Source: a virus. Taken from it: a stretch of DNA of 64,000 bases. Below are positions 54,981 through 63,189 of this stretch, piece after piece. Within the stretch, counting starts at the first letter, position 1. Every line of letters begins with the position of its first letter. Made by a program: the position numbers and the translations under genes. The stretch lies in IMG/VR virus record IMGVR_UViG_3300028837_000933, positions 1 through 64,000 of that record; one strand, written 5' to 3'. The notes below the pieces were generated by a model, which did not search any database, was not told where the DNA came from, and saw nothing but the letters and a program-made list of their open reading frames with translations.

Positions 54981-55634
54981 CTATCCGTGGTCCTGCATGA
55001 AGTAGAGCCGGATAACGAGACCGTCTGCTGCATACGTCTCGGTGCCCTGGCTCACTCCAGCTAGGTAGAGGTTGTCAACGGCGCTGTCTGCCATCATTCC
55101 CATGCCAACGTTGGGCAGTGGAACGTAGGTCTGATCACCGATGTCGATGTAATCGTCCCCTACTATTTGGATGTAATGGAGCACATCGACAGCTTCGGCG
55201 TCACTCATTGATAGGGCAGCATTGGCCGCGCCGACATTGACGTTGCTGGCAAGCAGGATTAGATCAAAGTCGCCACTGACCTTGCCTTTGTCGAGAACAC
55301 TGATGGAATGCAGGGCGGCGGTTCCGCCATTGGCCCTCACAGCATCGGTGAGAGTCACTGTCGCGAACAGGACATCTCCGACTGCATACGCTCCTGTGTC
55401 AAGCGTTGGCGTCATCTCAAACCCTTTGCCGGGCGTGGCGACAGGCACATCGGTCTGGTCGCTGGCGATGACGGTCGGGAGCGAACTGGCCATGGCTGCC
55501 TGGCCTTTGAGTTCGTTGCCGTCACTGTCGACCAGCACAAGGGGCTGGATCATCTTCCCCCCACCGGTTAGGTAGGTAAGAAAATCATCACCCGATGAAT
55601 CGTTAGTTCTGGTTACGTCATCTGCTGCTCCCAT
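54981..55634 (-). CDS. Virion structural protein
   Basis: A 217-residue protein with AAGGAGA upstream. The segment 'MASSLPTVIASDQTDVPVATPGKG' is a marker seen in many phage virion or baseplate proteins of unknown detail. The rest is a beta-rich chain with 'AVGDVLFATVTLTDAV', 'ISVLDKGKVSGDFDLILLASNVNVG' and 'LYLAGVSQGTETYAADGLVIRLYF'. It sits among fibre genes, so a fibre-base or head-surface role is likely. Confidence 0.65.
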   Translation of the reverse strand: MGAADDVTRTNDSSGDDFLTYLTGGGKMIQPLVLVDSDGNELKGQAAMASSLPTVIASDQTDVPVATPGKGFEMTPTLDTGAYAVGDVLFATVTLTDAVRANGGTAALHSISVLDKGKVSGDFDLILLASNVNVGAANAALSMSDAEAVDVLHYIQIVGDDYIDIGDQTYVPLPNVGMGMMADSAVDNLYLAGVSQGTETYAADGLVIRLYFMQDHG

Positions 55635-55646
55635 AGCGTCTCCTTA

Positions 55647-56042
55647 TTAGATGCCTGCTACCCAAACATCGACATCGAAAGAAGTGGGCGAGCCCAGCAC
55701 GTTGTCGATATTCACAAAGACATCCCATCCGTTCACGTCTAGATCCCACACATAATCCCCTTCGAGCAGATCGCTACTGCCGTCCCACTCAAGGATCTGC
55801 CACTGGACGATGGGGGTTTGGGCATCCATCGGCTTGAGCCACACGGTGAGGGTACAAGTCGGCGTTGTCCCCCCGGTGAAGTCGATGCTCGCAACAACGC
55901 GACCGACCTTCTGAAAGCCGGGATTTGCCCAGAACGCCGTGTAAACTGGCGTCCCTACATCGGCTGTAGAAATGCTGTCCCGGTGCAACGTTAGTTCTCC
56001 AGGCGTCACACCAACGGCAACGGTTTGTCTTGGCCTTTCCAT
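55647..56042 (-). CDS. Small jelly-roll-like virion protein
   Basis: A 131-residue protein with GGAGGGTGAC upstream of ATG. Eight or so predicted strands ('VTPGELTLHRDSIS', 'VASIDFTGGTTPTCTLTVWL', 'VQWQILEWDGSSDLL', 'GWDVFVNIDNVLGSPTSFDVDVW') fit a jelly roll. It has no known motif. Likely a decoration or fibre-base protein by location. Confidence 0.6.
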   Translation of the reverse strand: MERPRQTVAVGVTPGELTLHRDSISTADVGTPVYTAFWANPGFQKVGRVVASIDFTGGTTPTCTLTVWLKPMDAQTPIVQWQILEWDGSSDLLEGDYVWDLDVNGWDVFVNIDNVLGSPTSFDVDVWVAGI

Positions 56043-56105
56043 GTCACCCTCCTGTTCAATAGCGAGCCCCTACTTACTTCTCGGCTCGGTCCTGCCCCCG
56101 TAATT

Positions 56106-56423
56106 CTAGCCGCCACCGGTTGTTGCGGCCACGAAGATAGCGGGGAGCACGCTCCCCAAAAACTGCAAAATGTCTGGTGCAAGAGCGGCCAGCTTGTCCG
56201 TCAGCTTTTCGGCCTCTTCTTCTCTGTTGTGCTGAATGGCCATGCAAAGCTCCTCGAGCACCCGTGTCTGCGCTGGCGTCTTGGCCATCTTCTTGGCAGT
56301 GCTCCAGGCATCCGCGTACTGTGGCATCGGATATTCCGCCCGGCCTCTGATGTTCAGATCCCGCCCTACAATGTTCCCAGACAAGTCTCCCCCGACATCC
56401 AGTGAATCGATTGTAACGCCCAT
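56106..56423 (-). CDS. 'SGNIVGRD' protein with hydrophobic C-terminus
   Basis: A 105-residue protein with AGGAGGGGG upstream. The first 27 residues carry 'DSLDVGGDLSGNIVGRDLNI', a short beta motif also found at the end of the preceding gene's product. The middle is helical (QTRVLEELCMAIQHNREEEAEKL) and the end hydrophobic (ILQFLGSVLPAIFVAATTGGG), which could insert in a membrane. Related GD-x-SG-x-I-x-GRD motifs occur in proteins of bacterial conflict and effector systems. Together with the two upstream genes it forms a small cassette. Confidence 0.6.
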   Translation of the reverse strand: MGVTIDSLDVGGDLSGNIVGRDLNIRGRAEYPMPQYADAWSTAKKMAKTPAQTRVLEELCMAIQHNREEEAEKLTDKLAALAPDILQFLGSVLPAIFVAATTGGG

Positions 56424-56447
56424 CTTGGCCCCCTCCTGTGTTTTGTG

Positions 56448-56807
56448 TTACTCGGTTACGTCTCTCCCGGCTATGTTTCCGGACAGGTCGCCCTCTACGT
56501 CCATATCGGCCACGTGGGTTCCGCCCACGCTGACTGAGATGTCGCGTGCCTGTGATGCTAGGCTGCTCATCTGCTTCTTGTCGTCATCCGCCAGCGCCGC
56601 TAGGTACTGGGCGATAATCGTCAGTGCCGCCTCGAGCCGCTCGGTGATGGTACATTGTCTGAGTTGTAGTTCAAGTACTTGGTCGAGCATCTCGCGCAAG
56701 ATCCGAAAATCCGCACGGCGTTCGGTCTCCAATTGCACCTTTCGTTCCGTGGCTTGGAGGAGGTCTCTCAGGTCCTGAAACTGGTCCGTGTCTTGGTGCT
56801 CTGTCAT
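56448..56807 (-). CDS. Coiled-coil protein ending in 'SGNIAGRD' motif
   Basis: A 119-residue protein from ATG 56807 with GGAGG upstream. It is a long coiled coil (DQFQDLRDLLQATERKVQLE; RADFRILREMLDQVLELQL) ending in 'HVADMDVEGDLSGNIAGRDVTE', the same motif that starts the next protein. Its first 137 bases overlap the membrane protein gene in another frame. Membrane protein plus coiled coil suggests a sensor or scaffold pair. Confidence 0.6.
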   Translation of the reverse strand: MTEHQDTDQFQDLRDLLQATERKVQLETERRADFRILREMLDQVLELQLRQCTITERLEAALTIIAQYLAALADDDKKQMSSLASQARDISVSVGGTHVADMDVEGDLSGNIAGRDVTE

Positions 56808-57465
56808 TGGCCTCCACGATCCTTTCGTAGCCATGGGCAACGCCGTTGATTGCCTCCATTCTTACCCTGTTTGCTTCAATGAGCTTTTCAACCATCTGGT
56901 GCATACAAACGTCAGTTAGGTACATCGCCACGGCTACGAAGTAGTAGGTAAGAATCGTGTACAGCAACTGCGCTCCTCCCAAGAACCACTCGGCCAGAAA
57001 GATCAGCACCGTCTGAAACGCCAGTACAGGCAAGATAGCCTTGGGGGGTAGCACTGCGCCAGCCACAATCAACGCGACCATAAAGTAGATCAGATACCTG
57101 CCCGAACTCACAGCCTCCGCATCGTGAAGTACCATTATTGACATGGCCAGTAACGTGGCGAGGAAAATCACCGCGCTAGTAGGATACCGCAGACCACTCA
57201 CCAAAAGGCACACCAACACGATTAGTTGCAGCGCCCCCGCAGCCAGCAAAAGCCTCGCCTCCTGCCACGTCTCAGCGCCACTCCCAAAGCGCACCACGGT
57301 CACGATGAGAATGCCCACCGAGAAGACAACTGACCAATGAACGAGCACTCGCAGGAGCGCGAGTTGGCGACTGGCGTGCGTGCTCACTTCCAAACAGGGC
57401 GGCCCTGAAGGAAGGAACCAATTGCGCAACTTACTCCGGACTAAAACATACTCAGGAGGCATCAT
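56671..57465 (-). CDS. Six-span membrane protein
   Basis: A 264-residue protein from ATG 57465 behind GAGGTAGGGG. Six hydrophobic segments are clear: 'ALLRVLVHWSVVFSVGILIV', 'LLLAAGALQLIVLVCLLV', 'SAVIFLATLLAMSIMVL', 'YLIYFMVALIVAGAVL', 'AILPVLAFQTVLIFLAEW' and 'YTILTYYFVAVAMYLTDV'. A helical linker 'VEKLIEANRVRMEAINGVAHGYERIV' follows. The last 45 residues are Pro/Arg-rich and coincide with the start of the coiled-coil gene in another frame, so they may not be a selected domain. A multi-span protein inside the virion operon is unusual. It resembles 6-TM sensor inputs in shape only. Confidence 0.65.
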   Translation of the reverse strand: MMPPEYVLVRSKLRNWFLPSGPPCLEVSTHASRQLALLRVLVHWSVVFSVGILIVTVVRFGSGAETWQEARLLLAAGALQLIVLVCLLVSGLRYPTSAVIFLATLLAMSIMVLHDAEAVSSGRYLIYFMVALIVAGAVLPPKAILPVLAFQTVLIFLAEWFLGGAQLLYTILTYYFVAVAMYLTDVCMHQMVEKLIEANRVRMEAINGVAHGYERIVEANDRAPRHGPVSGPERPPPSHGTKGAIGDRTPCGFSDLARDARPST

Positions 57466-57469
57466 TCCC

Positions 57470-57742
57470 CTACCTCTCTTTACAGTCCACCAAGAACGAG
57501 CGATCGTCTCCACCGCCGCCCGTGAAGGTTACGCGATTGGTCACTCGGTACACCTGCCCAGCTGTCCCACCGCTGATCCAAATCGCGGTCGCCGTATCGC
57601 TGTAGGTCGATGACTCCTCATTCAGACCGGAAGGCATTATCCAGGTGCTTCCACTGAGCGTGTCGCTACCCAGCCAGGTCTCCCAATTGAAACCATAGGG
57701 CAGTTCCGCATCCGGGTCTTTTGGAACAATCGGCAGGGCCAT
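57470..57742 (-). CDS. Small fiber-adaptor-like protein
   Basis: A 90-residue protein with GAGGTAGACC upstream. It matches a common small phage type that opens 'KDPDAELPYGFNWETWLG' and has a 'TATAIWISGGTAGQVYRVTNRVTF' and 'DDRSFLVD' end; such proteins are often called fiber-tail adaptors. The match is good in order and spacing but I cannot check it by search. It lies just before the giant repeat protein in coordinates (downstream in transcription), consistent with an attachment role. Confidence 0.6.
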   Translation of the reverse strand: MALPIVPKDPDAELPYGFNWETWLGSDTLSGSTWIMPSGLNEESSTYSDTATAIWISGGTAGQVYRVTNRVTFTGGGGDDRSFLVDCKER

Positions 57743-57746
57743 GGGT

Positions 57747-60731
57747 CTACCTCACTTCAAACACACGGATCTCAGCCGGCACATCGAAGACGCGAAGTTC
57801 AGCCGGCACAAGGAAATAATCGGCCACGTTCATCAATAAGAGCGGAACAGTATCAGGCGTCACGCTCGCGGCGTGTATCAGGGCTGCAAAGTTTGCCTCC
57901 CCCACGGTGAGAACCACGTCATCGGGCGTGCTCGAGACAGCGCTCAGCACTGCGGCTAGGTTCGTTGCTAGGTCCAGATTAGCTGTCGGCGTGGTCGACT
58001 GAGCGGCAATGATAGCCGCCATGCGGAAGATGATCCCCAGCATGGCAGTATCGGGAGTGATGGACCCCGTGGCTATCGCTGCGACATAGGCTCTAGTAAC
58101 CGCCAGCACTACCGTATCGGGCGTGCTGCTGTCAACACCAACCGCCGCGGCTATCGGCAGCACCAGCCCCAGGATCGCATCGGGCGTTGTCGAAACCGCA
58201 TCCAAGGACGCCGTCATCGCCATGACGGCGGTCATGTCTACTGTGTCGGGCGTAGTCGATGCAGCCTCCAGCGATGCGACCATCTCCCGGCTAACTGCCA
58301 ATGGCACCGTGTCGGGCGTTGTGGTCGCGCTATCCAGAGCCGCCGCGAATGACTTGATGATGTCCAGCGAAATGTTGTCGGGCGTGGTGGATGCGGCCAA
58401 AATCAGCGCATCATCGAAACTCGGTTGTCGGTCGAGCGATGCAGTATCAGGCGTTGTTGAGACTGCGTCCAGGGAAGCCGTCATCTTCATGACGGCAGTC
58501 ATGTCTACGGTGTCGGGCGTGGTGGAAACCGCGGCAATGGTGGCCGCGAAAAGAATATCAGCCTCCACGTCCAGTTCCACGGTGTCGGGCGTGGTGGAAG
58601 CCGTATCGATGGCAGCGGAGTACTTCCTGGACACAGCCAGTTCAAACGTGTCGGGTGTGGTTGACACCGCATCCAGGGACGCGACCATCTCCCGGCTAAC
58701 TGCCAATGGCACCGTGTCCGGCGTGGTCGTGGCCGTGTCGATGGACGCAACCAAGCTCGGTTGTCGGTCGAGCGCAACGGTATCCGGTGTGGTCGATGCG
58801 GCTACCGCTGATGCGGCCAGTTCGCAGAACACATCCAGGACTACGCTGTCCGGTGTCGTGCTGGCGGTGTCGATGGTAGCCGCGTACTCGCGAGTGACGG
58901 CCAGCGGCACCGTGTCGGGCGTGGTTGATACAGCCGCCAGGATCGCATCCAGTTCGCAGAACACATCCAGGACTACAACGTCCGGTGTGGTGCTCGCGGC
59001 AGCGGCCAGGGCCGCGAAGGTCTTTATGATCGTCAGCTCGACCGTGTCGGGCGTGGTGGAAGCCGTATCGATGGAAGCCGCGAGCTTCCTGGACACAGTC
59101 AGTTCAAACGCATCGGGTGTGGTGGATGCGGCCAAAATCAGTGCATCATCGAAACTCGGTTGTCTGTCGAGAGAGACCGTGTCCGGCGTGGTCGTGGCCG
59201 TATCGATGGCGGCCGCGAGTTTCCTTGTAATTGCCAAGGTAACGGCATCGGGAGTGGTGGAAACGGACGCCAGGATCGCATCCATCTCCACGAACACGTC
59301 CAGTTCCACGGTGTCGGGTGTCGTGCTGGCGGTGTCGATGGTAGCCGCGTACTCGCGAGTGACGGCCAGCGGCACCGTATCGGGTGTGGTTGAAACGGCC
59401 GCCAGCGTGGCATCCAGTTCGCAGAACACGTCCAGGACTACAACGTCTGGGGTTGTAGTCGCGGCAGCGGCGAGGGCTGCGAAGGTCTTTATGATCGTCA
59501 GTTCGGCGGTGTCGGGTGTTGTGGATGCGGCCAAAATCACCGCGTCATCGAAACTCGGTTGCCGATCGAGCGATGCGGTATCAGGCGTTGTTGAGACTGC
59601 GTCTAATGAAGCCGCAAACTCAATGGTGGCCGTGAGACCAACGTTATCGGGTGTGGTTGACGCTGCATCCAGTGTAGCGGCCAGTTCGATCACGGCGGTC
59701 AGGGCTACGGTGTCGGGCGTAGTCGATGCAGCCTCCAACGATGCGACCATCTCCCGGCTAACTGCCAATGGCACCGTGTCGGGTGTAGTCGCAGCCGCAT
59801 CGATGGCAGCCACGAACTCCCTAGTGACCGCCAGGGGCACGGTGTCGGGCGTGGTCGAAGCTGCGGTGATGACAGCCACGTACTCGCGCTGCACCGCCAG
59901 GGCTACGGTGGTAGGCGTAGTCGAAACAGCTGCACAGACCGCTGAGAAGTTGACATCCTGCCCAACATCCTCGTACAGCGCAGTGATCGCGCCTACCCAC
60001 TCAGAAGAAGAGGAGATCGTACCCGTGACCGTGTCGCCTGTTAGGGCCGTGGCCAGTCGGTACTCCAGCTGAACGGCCACGTTGGATTCGCCGGCGCCTG
60101 CTGTGCCCGACCCGATCGGTGTCCCTAGGTTGGTGTAATCGGCATCTGCGGAGACCGTGACGTTCGTCTTGTTCTGGATGCCCGTCACGTGCAGCATCAA
60201 GTAGTCGCGCTCGGTTAGACTGCTGATGGTCGTGCTTACACTGGTTCCGCTACCATTGGAGCCAGTATCAGCCTCTTCGGTAACGCTTCCAGCCGTGGAG
60301 AACTCCCAGACGCCGATCGCCCGTGCGTAGCAGCTGTGGTGCGTACCCGTGACGGTATCGCTGGCCGCGGTGGTCAGCGCGGTTGTCAGTTCGCTCATCC
60401 AGAGGCTGACGGTCACGCCATCGTTGGCAGAGCCAGATGACCGCGTCCACTCTACGAGTTTTGTGTAGGCGTTGGACTGGTCATCCTGGACCTGCGTGTG
60501 ATCCGTACTGGCACCGCTGGTGGTTGTGTTGTTGTCGGTGACGAGAACAACGATCGCAAGGTCTCCGACCGCTATGTCTGCTGTTACATCGACAGCAGAA
60601 GTAGTGCCGGTGGACCTAAATCCTGCGCCTCCTCGTTCTCCTTGGTAAGCAAATGCCATTTTCTTCGGTTTCTTGGGCTTCTTCGGTTTTTTAGGCTTTT
60701 TCTCCTCGGTGCGACCGAGTGGCGCCCACAT
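57747..60731 (-). CDS. Giant virion protein with about 32 STTPD repeats
   Basis: A 994-residue protein. A Lys/Pro tract (EKKPKKPKKPKKPKK) starts it. Residues about 25-240 form a jelly-roll-like domain ('VDVTADIAVGDLAIVVLVTDNN'). From about 250 to 970 there are about 32 units near 22 residues of the form 'REYAATIDTASTTPDTV.L.V', with some replaced by 'SLDRQPSFDDA.ILAASTTPD'. A C-terminal 'PAELRVFDVPAEIRVFEVR' closes it. The repeat probably makes a long beta or solenoid fibre. Units are alike enough that recombination can change their number. The start could instead be the internal Met after the Lys/Pro tract. Confidence 0.75.
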   Translation of the reverse strand: MWAPLGRTEEKKPKKPKKPKKPKKMAFAYQGERGGAGFRSTGTTSAVDVTADIAVGDLAIVVLVTDNNTTTSGASTDHTQVQDDQSNAYTKLVEWTRSSGSANDGVTVSLWMSELTTALTTAASDTVTGTHHSCYARAIGVWEFSTAGSVTEEADTGSNGSGTSVSTTISSLTERDYLMLHVTGIQNKTNVTVSADADYTNLGTPIGSGTAGAGESNVAVQLEYRLATALTGDTVTGTISSSSEWVGAITALYEDVGQDVNFSAVCAAVSTTPTTVALAVQREYVAVITAASTTPDTVPLAVTREFVAAIDAAATTPDTVPLAVSREMVASLEAASTTPDTVALTAVIELAATLDAASTTPDNVGLTATIEFAASLDAVSTTPDTASLDRQPSFDDAVILAASTTPDTAELTIIKTFAALAAAATTTPDVVVLDVFCELDATLAAVSTTPDTVPLAVTREYAATIDTASTTPDTVELDVFVEMDAILASVSTTPDAVTLAITRKLAAAIDTATTTPDTVSLDRQPSFDDALILAASTTPDAFELTVSRKLAASIDTASTTPDTVELTIIKTFAALAAAASTTPDVVVLDVFCELDAILAAVSTTPDTVPLAVTREYAATIDTASTTPDSVVLDVFCELAASAVAASTTPDTVALDRQPSLVASIDTATTTPDTVPLAVSREMVASLDAVSTTPDTFELAVSRKYSAAIDTASTTPDTVELDVEADILFAATIAAVSTTPDTVDMTAVMKMTASLDAVSTTPDTASLDRQPSFDDALILAASTTPDNISLDIIKSFAAALDSATTTPDTVPLAVSREMVASLEAASTTPDTVDMTAVMAMTASLDAVSTTPDAILGLVLPIAAAVGVDSSTPDTVVLAVTRAYVAAIATGSITPDTAMLGIIFRMAAIIAAQSTTPTANLDLATNLAAVLSAVSSTPDDVVLTVGEANFAALIHAASVTPDTVPLLLMNVADYFLVPAELRVFDVPAEIRVFEVR

Positions 60732-60777
60732 GCCTTATAGCCATACCTTTATCCCCCCCAGGAAGGCATGGCGCATC

Positions 60778-60810
60778 GGCCAGGGCTTACCGCATTGGAA
60801 AACCCTGGCC
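60778..60810 (-). promoter_or_regulatory. 8-bp GC hairpin between virion genes
   Basis: GGCCAGGG (60778-60785) pairs with CCCTGGCC (60803-60810). It lies in a 130-base gap between the duplicated-domain protein and the repeat protein. No T run follows on the minus strand. A processing or attenuation role is possible. Nothing else is seen in this gap. Confidence 0.45.
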
Positions 60811-60869
60811 AGTCCAAGGACTTGCGCCTACCAATTGATGTGTATCCATGCCCAGCCTCCTTGTCGGAA

Positions 60870-61688
60870 CTAGGACATGGTGATGTCGAGATCCCCCGCG
60901 GGGAACTTTGCAGTGTCCCCGTTGTCAACGGCCTGATCGGTCATGCCGTTGTCATAGAAAAGGAGATCCCCGGCCGTCACGGCCGAACAGATGGCCACGG
61001 CTATGATGGTTCCCCAGTTGGCGGTGGCGGTGGTGAAGGTGATGTCATCGTTGTTGTCCACCAATCCAGCAGCGGCATTGTTCCAATCCGGTGCGGCTCC
61101 GCCATTCGGAGTCACTTGCTCCCTGGCGTACGAGCCACCACTGGGCTCGGTGATCGTGGAACCCGTCATACCGTCCGTGACCGGGTTCGTGATGATCAAG
61201 GCCACGTAGGTGTCGGGCGCCGCGTACGCCTGGTTGCGGAACATCAGATCCAGAAGGTCGATGCACAGGCTGTCGGAGATTTCGCCGGCGCTGAAGGTGA
61301 CATCGATCTCGCCGGAGGCGATGGATGGCGTGTTCCCGCTGACGATCGACTTGCCGGACGCGAACTGTCCGTGGGCGAGCATGTTTCCAGTCCCATGCGC
61401 ACTGGCGTCCACAATCGCCCAGTGGGTAACGGTTCCCCAGGAGCCCGTGGCCTCGGGGAACGTCACCGCGCCCGTCTGGTCCACGGCACGGCTGGCCGCA
61501 GCGGCAAACGTAATGGCGGTTCGGGCGTAGGAGCCCGAGTCGGCGCACTCGCTCATCGAGGCGCCCGTACCCGCATCCGTTGGGTCTGCGGTACAGAGCG
61601 CCACATACACTGTGGCAACGGGGCTGTACGCCGCGTTGCACACATGGTCGAGCAACTCAAGTTCTGCGTAGTCTGAAAGGCTTCCCAT
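60870..61688 (-). CDS. Virion protein with two copies of a tail-fiber-like domain
   Basis: A 272-residue protein with GGAGG upstream. It has two copies of a phage domain of about 130 residues. The first includes 'ELELLDHVCNAAYSPVATVYVALCTADPTDAG', then 'SYARTAIT', 'WGTVTHWAIVDA' and 'GNMLAHGQF'; the second includes 'LLDLMFRNQAYAAPDTYVALIITNP', 'SYAREQVTPNG', 'NWGTIIAVAICS' and 'GDLLFYDNGM'. Such single domains are a common phage protein usually annotated as tail fibre or hypothetical, so this is an internal duplication. It is probably a surface protein of the virion. Confidence 0.75.
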   Translation of the reverse strand: MGSLSDYAELELLDHVCNAAYSPVATVYVALCTADPTDAGTGASMSECADSGSYARTAITFAAAASRAVDQTGAVTFPEATGSWGTVTHWAIVDASAHGTGNMLAHGQFASGKSIVSGNTPSIASGEIDVTFSAGEISDSLCIDLLDLMFRNQAYAAPDTYVALIITNPVTDGMTGSTITEPSGGSYAREQVTPNGGAAPDWNNAAAGLVDNNDDITFTTATANWGTIIAVAICSAVTAGDLLFYDNGMTDQAVDNGDTAKFPAGDLDITMS

Positions 61689-61740
61689 TGTCTAGTCCTC
61701 CCTCTTATGATGGAAGCTACCTGAAAATCGCGTTGGAAGC

Positions 61741-61953
61741 TCAGCGCTTCCTCTTGCGTTTGCGTCTCTTGCCAATCTTCCTCATCTTCTTGGCGAAGGA
61801 CGCTCTTTGCCGGGTCTTCCGGCTCCGGCTCTTGAGACCTTTCGCGATGCAGGCGTTGGTCACGCCTCCGTAGCCCTGCCGCTTACAGTACGCCGTGAAG
61901 GCCCCTGGTTTCTTTACGGCACCTTGAATCCACTTCTTCTTTTTCTTGGCCAC
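61741..61953 (-). CDS. Small very basic virion protein
   Basis: A 70-residue protein from GTG 61953 (AGGAGG upstream) with about 40 percent Lys/Arg. It opens MAKKKKKWIQGAVKKPGAF and ends RKIGKRRKRKRKR, with 'GGVTNACIAKG' between. This resembles a widespread short phage type that begins KKWIQxAIKKPGAL and occurs beside capsid genes; I know no fixed role. High charge suggests packing with DNA inside the head or binding to capsid or mRNA. Confidence 0.7.
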   Translation of the reverse strand: MAKKKKKWIQGAVKKPGAFTAYCKRQGYGGVTNACIAKGLKSRSRKTRQRASFAKKMRKIGKRRKRKRKR

Positions 61954-62268
61954 CGTGTACCTCCTAGCTGAAACAAACGACTGGCTCCCTCGCTAGGCGA
62001 CCAACGCGACAGGGCCGCGTGCCCTATGGCACCCGGCCTATACCTTACAGAGAATGAAAGGATTTTGCACTGGGACGCACTGAAAGGCGGGCTTGTTCGG
62101 CCCGCTTCTCAAGCTCGTCACAGCACTCCAGGGCCATCTATCGACATACCGCACGGTCCCTCCCGATGTGCGAAGTGAGCCGGCGACCGTCTGGACTGCC
62201 TGTGACGGTGTGGTAGTGTGACGACCTTTCGGTCGCCGGCTCGCACTAATTCCCCACTAGGGGAGGAA
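61954..62268 (-). promoter_or_regulatory. 315-base gap with a 13-bp stem and a GC hairpin
   Basis: No gene is seen. GAGCCGGCGACCG (62177-62189) pairs perfectly over 13 bases with 62230-62242. GCGGGC (62087-62092) pairs with GCCCGC (62100-62105); on the minus strand this hairpin is followed by CTTTC, so it may be a weak terminator. These lie just after the second decoration-like gene and could lower expression of the later virion genes relative to the capsid. Confidence 0.5.
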
Positions 62269-62697
62269 CTACGTGATAGGCATGGCGTAGATGTAGACGC
62301 GGCCAGCGCCTACGTCATCGCCCGTGTCGTTATCAACGGGCGTAAGGGTCAGGACATCGCCAACATCGACATCCGCATAGGCATCATCGATAGTTCCGGC
62401 TGACACGAGCACATTGTCAGCGCCTGACCAGTCAAACGCATCGGTGATGGCGTTCGCGCCGTTTTTGAGCTGCAACGTATCGGACAGCTCTCCAGCCCCT
62501 CCGGTGTGGATGGCATCGACGCGGAAGATCCGACACTTGAACGCACAAGTCAGGGTCACATCGGCAGCAGCGCCCGATGCTACCTCCATATAGAAGCATA
62601 GCGGCAACTGGCCATCGCCTCTGGCCCCTGACGCCTTTCTTTCTACCTCGCCGGTTTTTGAACCCGCTGGAACATGGACGTGTTTCTTTCGAGCCAT
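62269..62697 (-). CDS. Decoration-like virion protein, paralogue B
   Basis: A 142-residue protein, about three-quarters identical to its neighbour at 62758. It starts MARKKHVHVPAGSKTGEV and contains 'FRVDAIHTGGAGELSDTLQL', 'ADNVLVSAGTIDDAYADVDVG' and 'GAGRVYIYAMPIT'. The beta pattern fits a small jelly-roll or decoration protein made in large amounts next to the capsid gene. It is a tandem duplicate; two Cys (LCFYM, TCAFKC) occur only in this copy. GGAGG upstream. Which copy is on the capsid cannot be told. Confidence 0.7.
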   Translation of the reverse strand: MARKKHVHVPAGSKTGEVERKASGARGDGQLPLCFYMEVASGAAADVTLTCAFKCRIFRVDAIHTGGAGELSDTLQLKNGANAITDAFDWSGADNVLVSAGTIDDAYADVDVGDVLTLTPVDNDTGDDVGAGRVYIYAMPIT

Positions 62698-62757
62698 TAC
62701 ATCTACCTCCTTAGCCTCAAGACAGCTAGACTACCTCACGCCTCATACAAGCGATGC

Positions 62758-63189
62758 TTACGTGAGCGGCATGGCGTAGATGTAGACGCGACCGGCTCCC
62801 AGATCGCTGCCTGTGTCAAAGTCCACCGGGACTAGGGTCAGAACATCACCCACATCGACATCCGCATAGGCGTCATCGATGGTCCCAGCTGACACAACAA
62901 CGTTGTCGGCTCCCGACCAGTCCATGTCATCCGTGATGGCGTTGGTATCGCCGTTCTGGAGTGTCAGGGTATCGGAAGCCTCGCCGGCGCCGCCAGTATG
63001 GATGGCATCGACACGGAACACGCGGGCCTTGAACCGGGAAGTCAGGGTCACATTGGCAGCAACGCCCGCTGCCACCTCCATATAGAAGACGAGGGGAAGC
63101 TGCCCATCGCCCCTGGCCCCCGCGGCCTTTGCTACAACCTCGCCGGTTTTGGAACCGGCTGGTACGTGAACGTGTTTTGTACGAGCCAT
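62758..63189 (-). CDS. Decoration-like virion protein, paralogue A
   Basis: A 143-residue protein with CAGGAGG upstream, directly behind the major capsid gene in transcription order, the usual place for a head decoration protein. It is nearly the same as the next gene (62269): 'GARGDGQLPLVFYMEV', 'RVFRVDAIHTGGAGEASDT', 'GTIDDAYADVDVGDVLTL', 'GAGRVYIYAMPLT'. Copy A lacks the Cys pair of copy B and has one extra residue near the centre (GDTNAITD). Tandem duplication with divergence suggests either mixed decoration or a new role for one copy. Confidence 0.7.
   Translation of the reverse strand: MARTKHVHVPAGSKTGEVVAKAAGARGDGQLPLVFYMEVAAGVAANVTLTSRFKARVFRVDAIHTGGAGEASDTLTLQNGDTNAITDDMDWSGADNVVVSAGTIDDAYADVDVGDVLTLVPVDFDTGSDLGAGRVYIYAMPLT

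Noticed and set aside
57840-59960. CRISPR-like regular repeats
   Set aside because: The 66-base period is coding, in frame, imperfect and without unique spacers.
58123-60072. A 649-codon open frame on the plus strand opposite the giant repeat gene
   Set aside because: It mirrors the STTPDTV repeats, giving a periodic SGVV unit. The open frame follows from the repeat composition, lacks a ribosome site, and the minus frame has start, domains and operon context.
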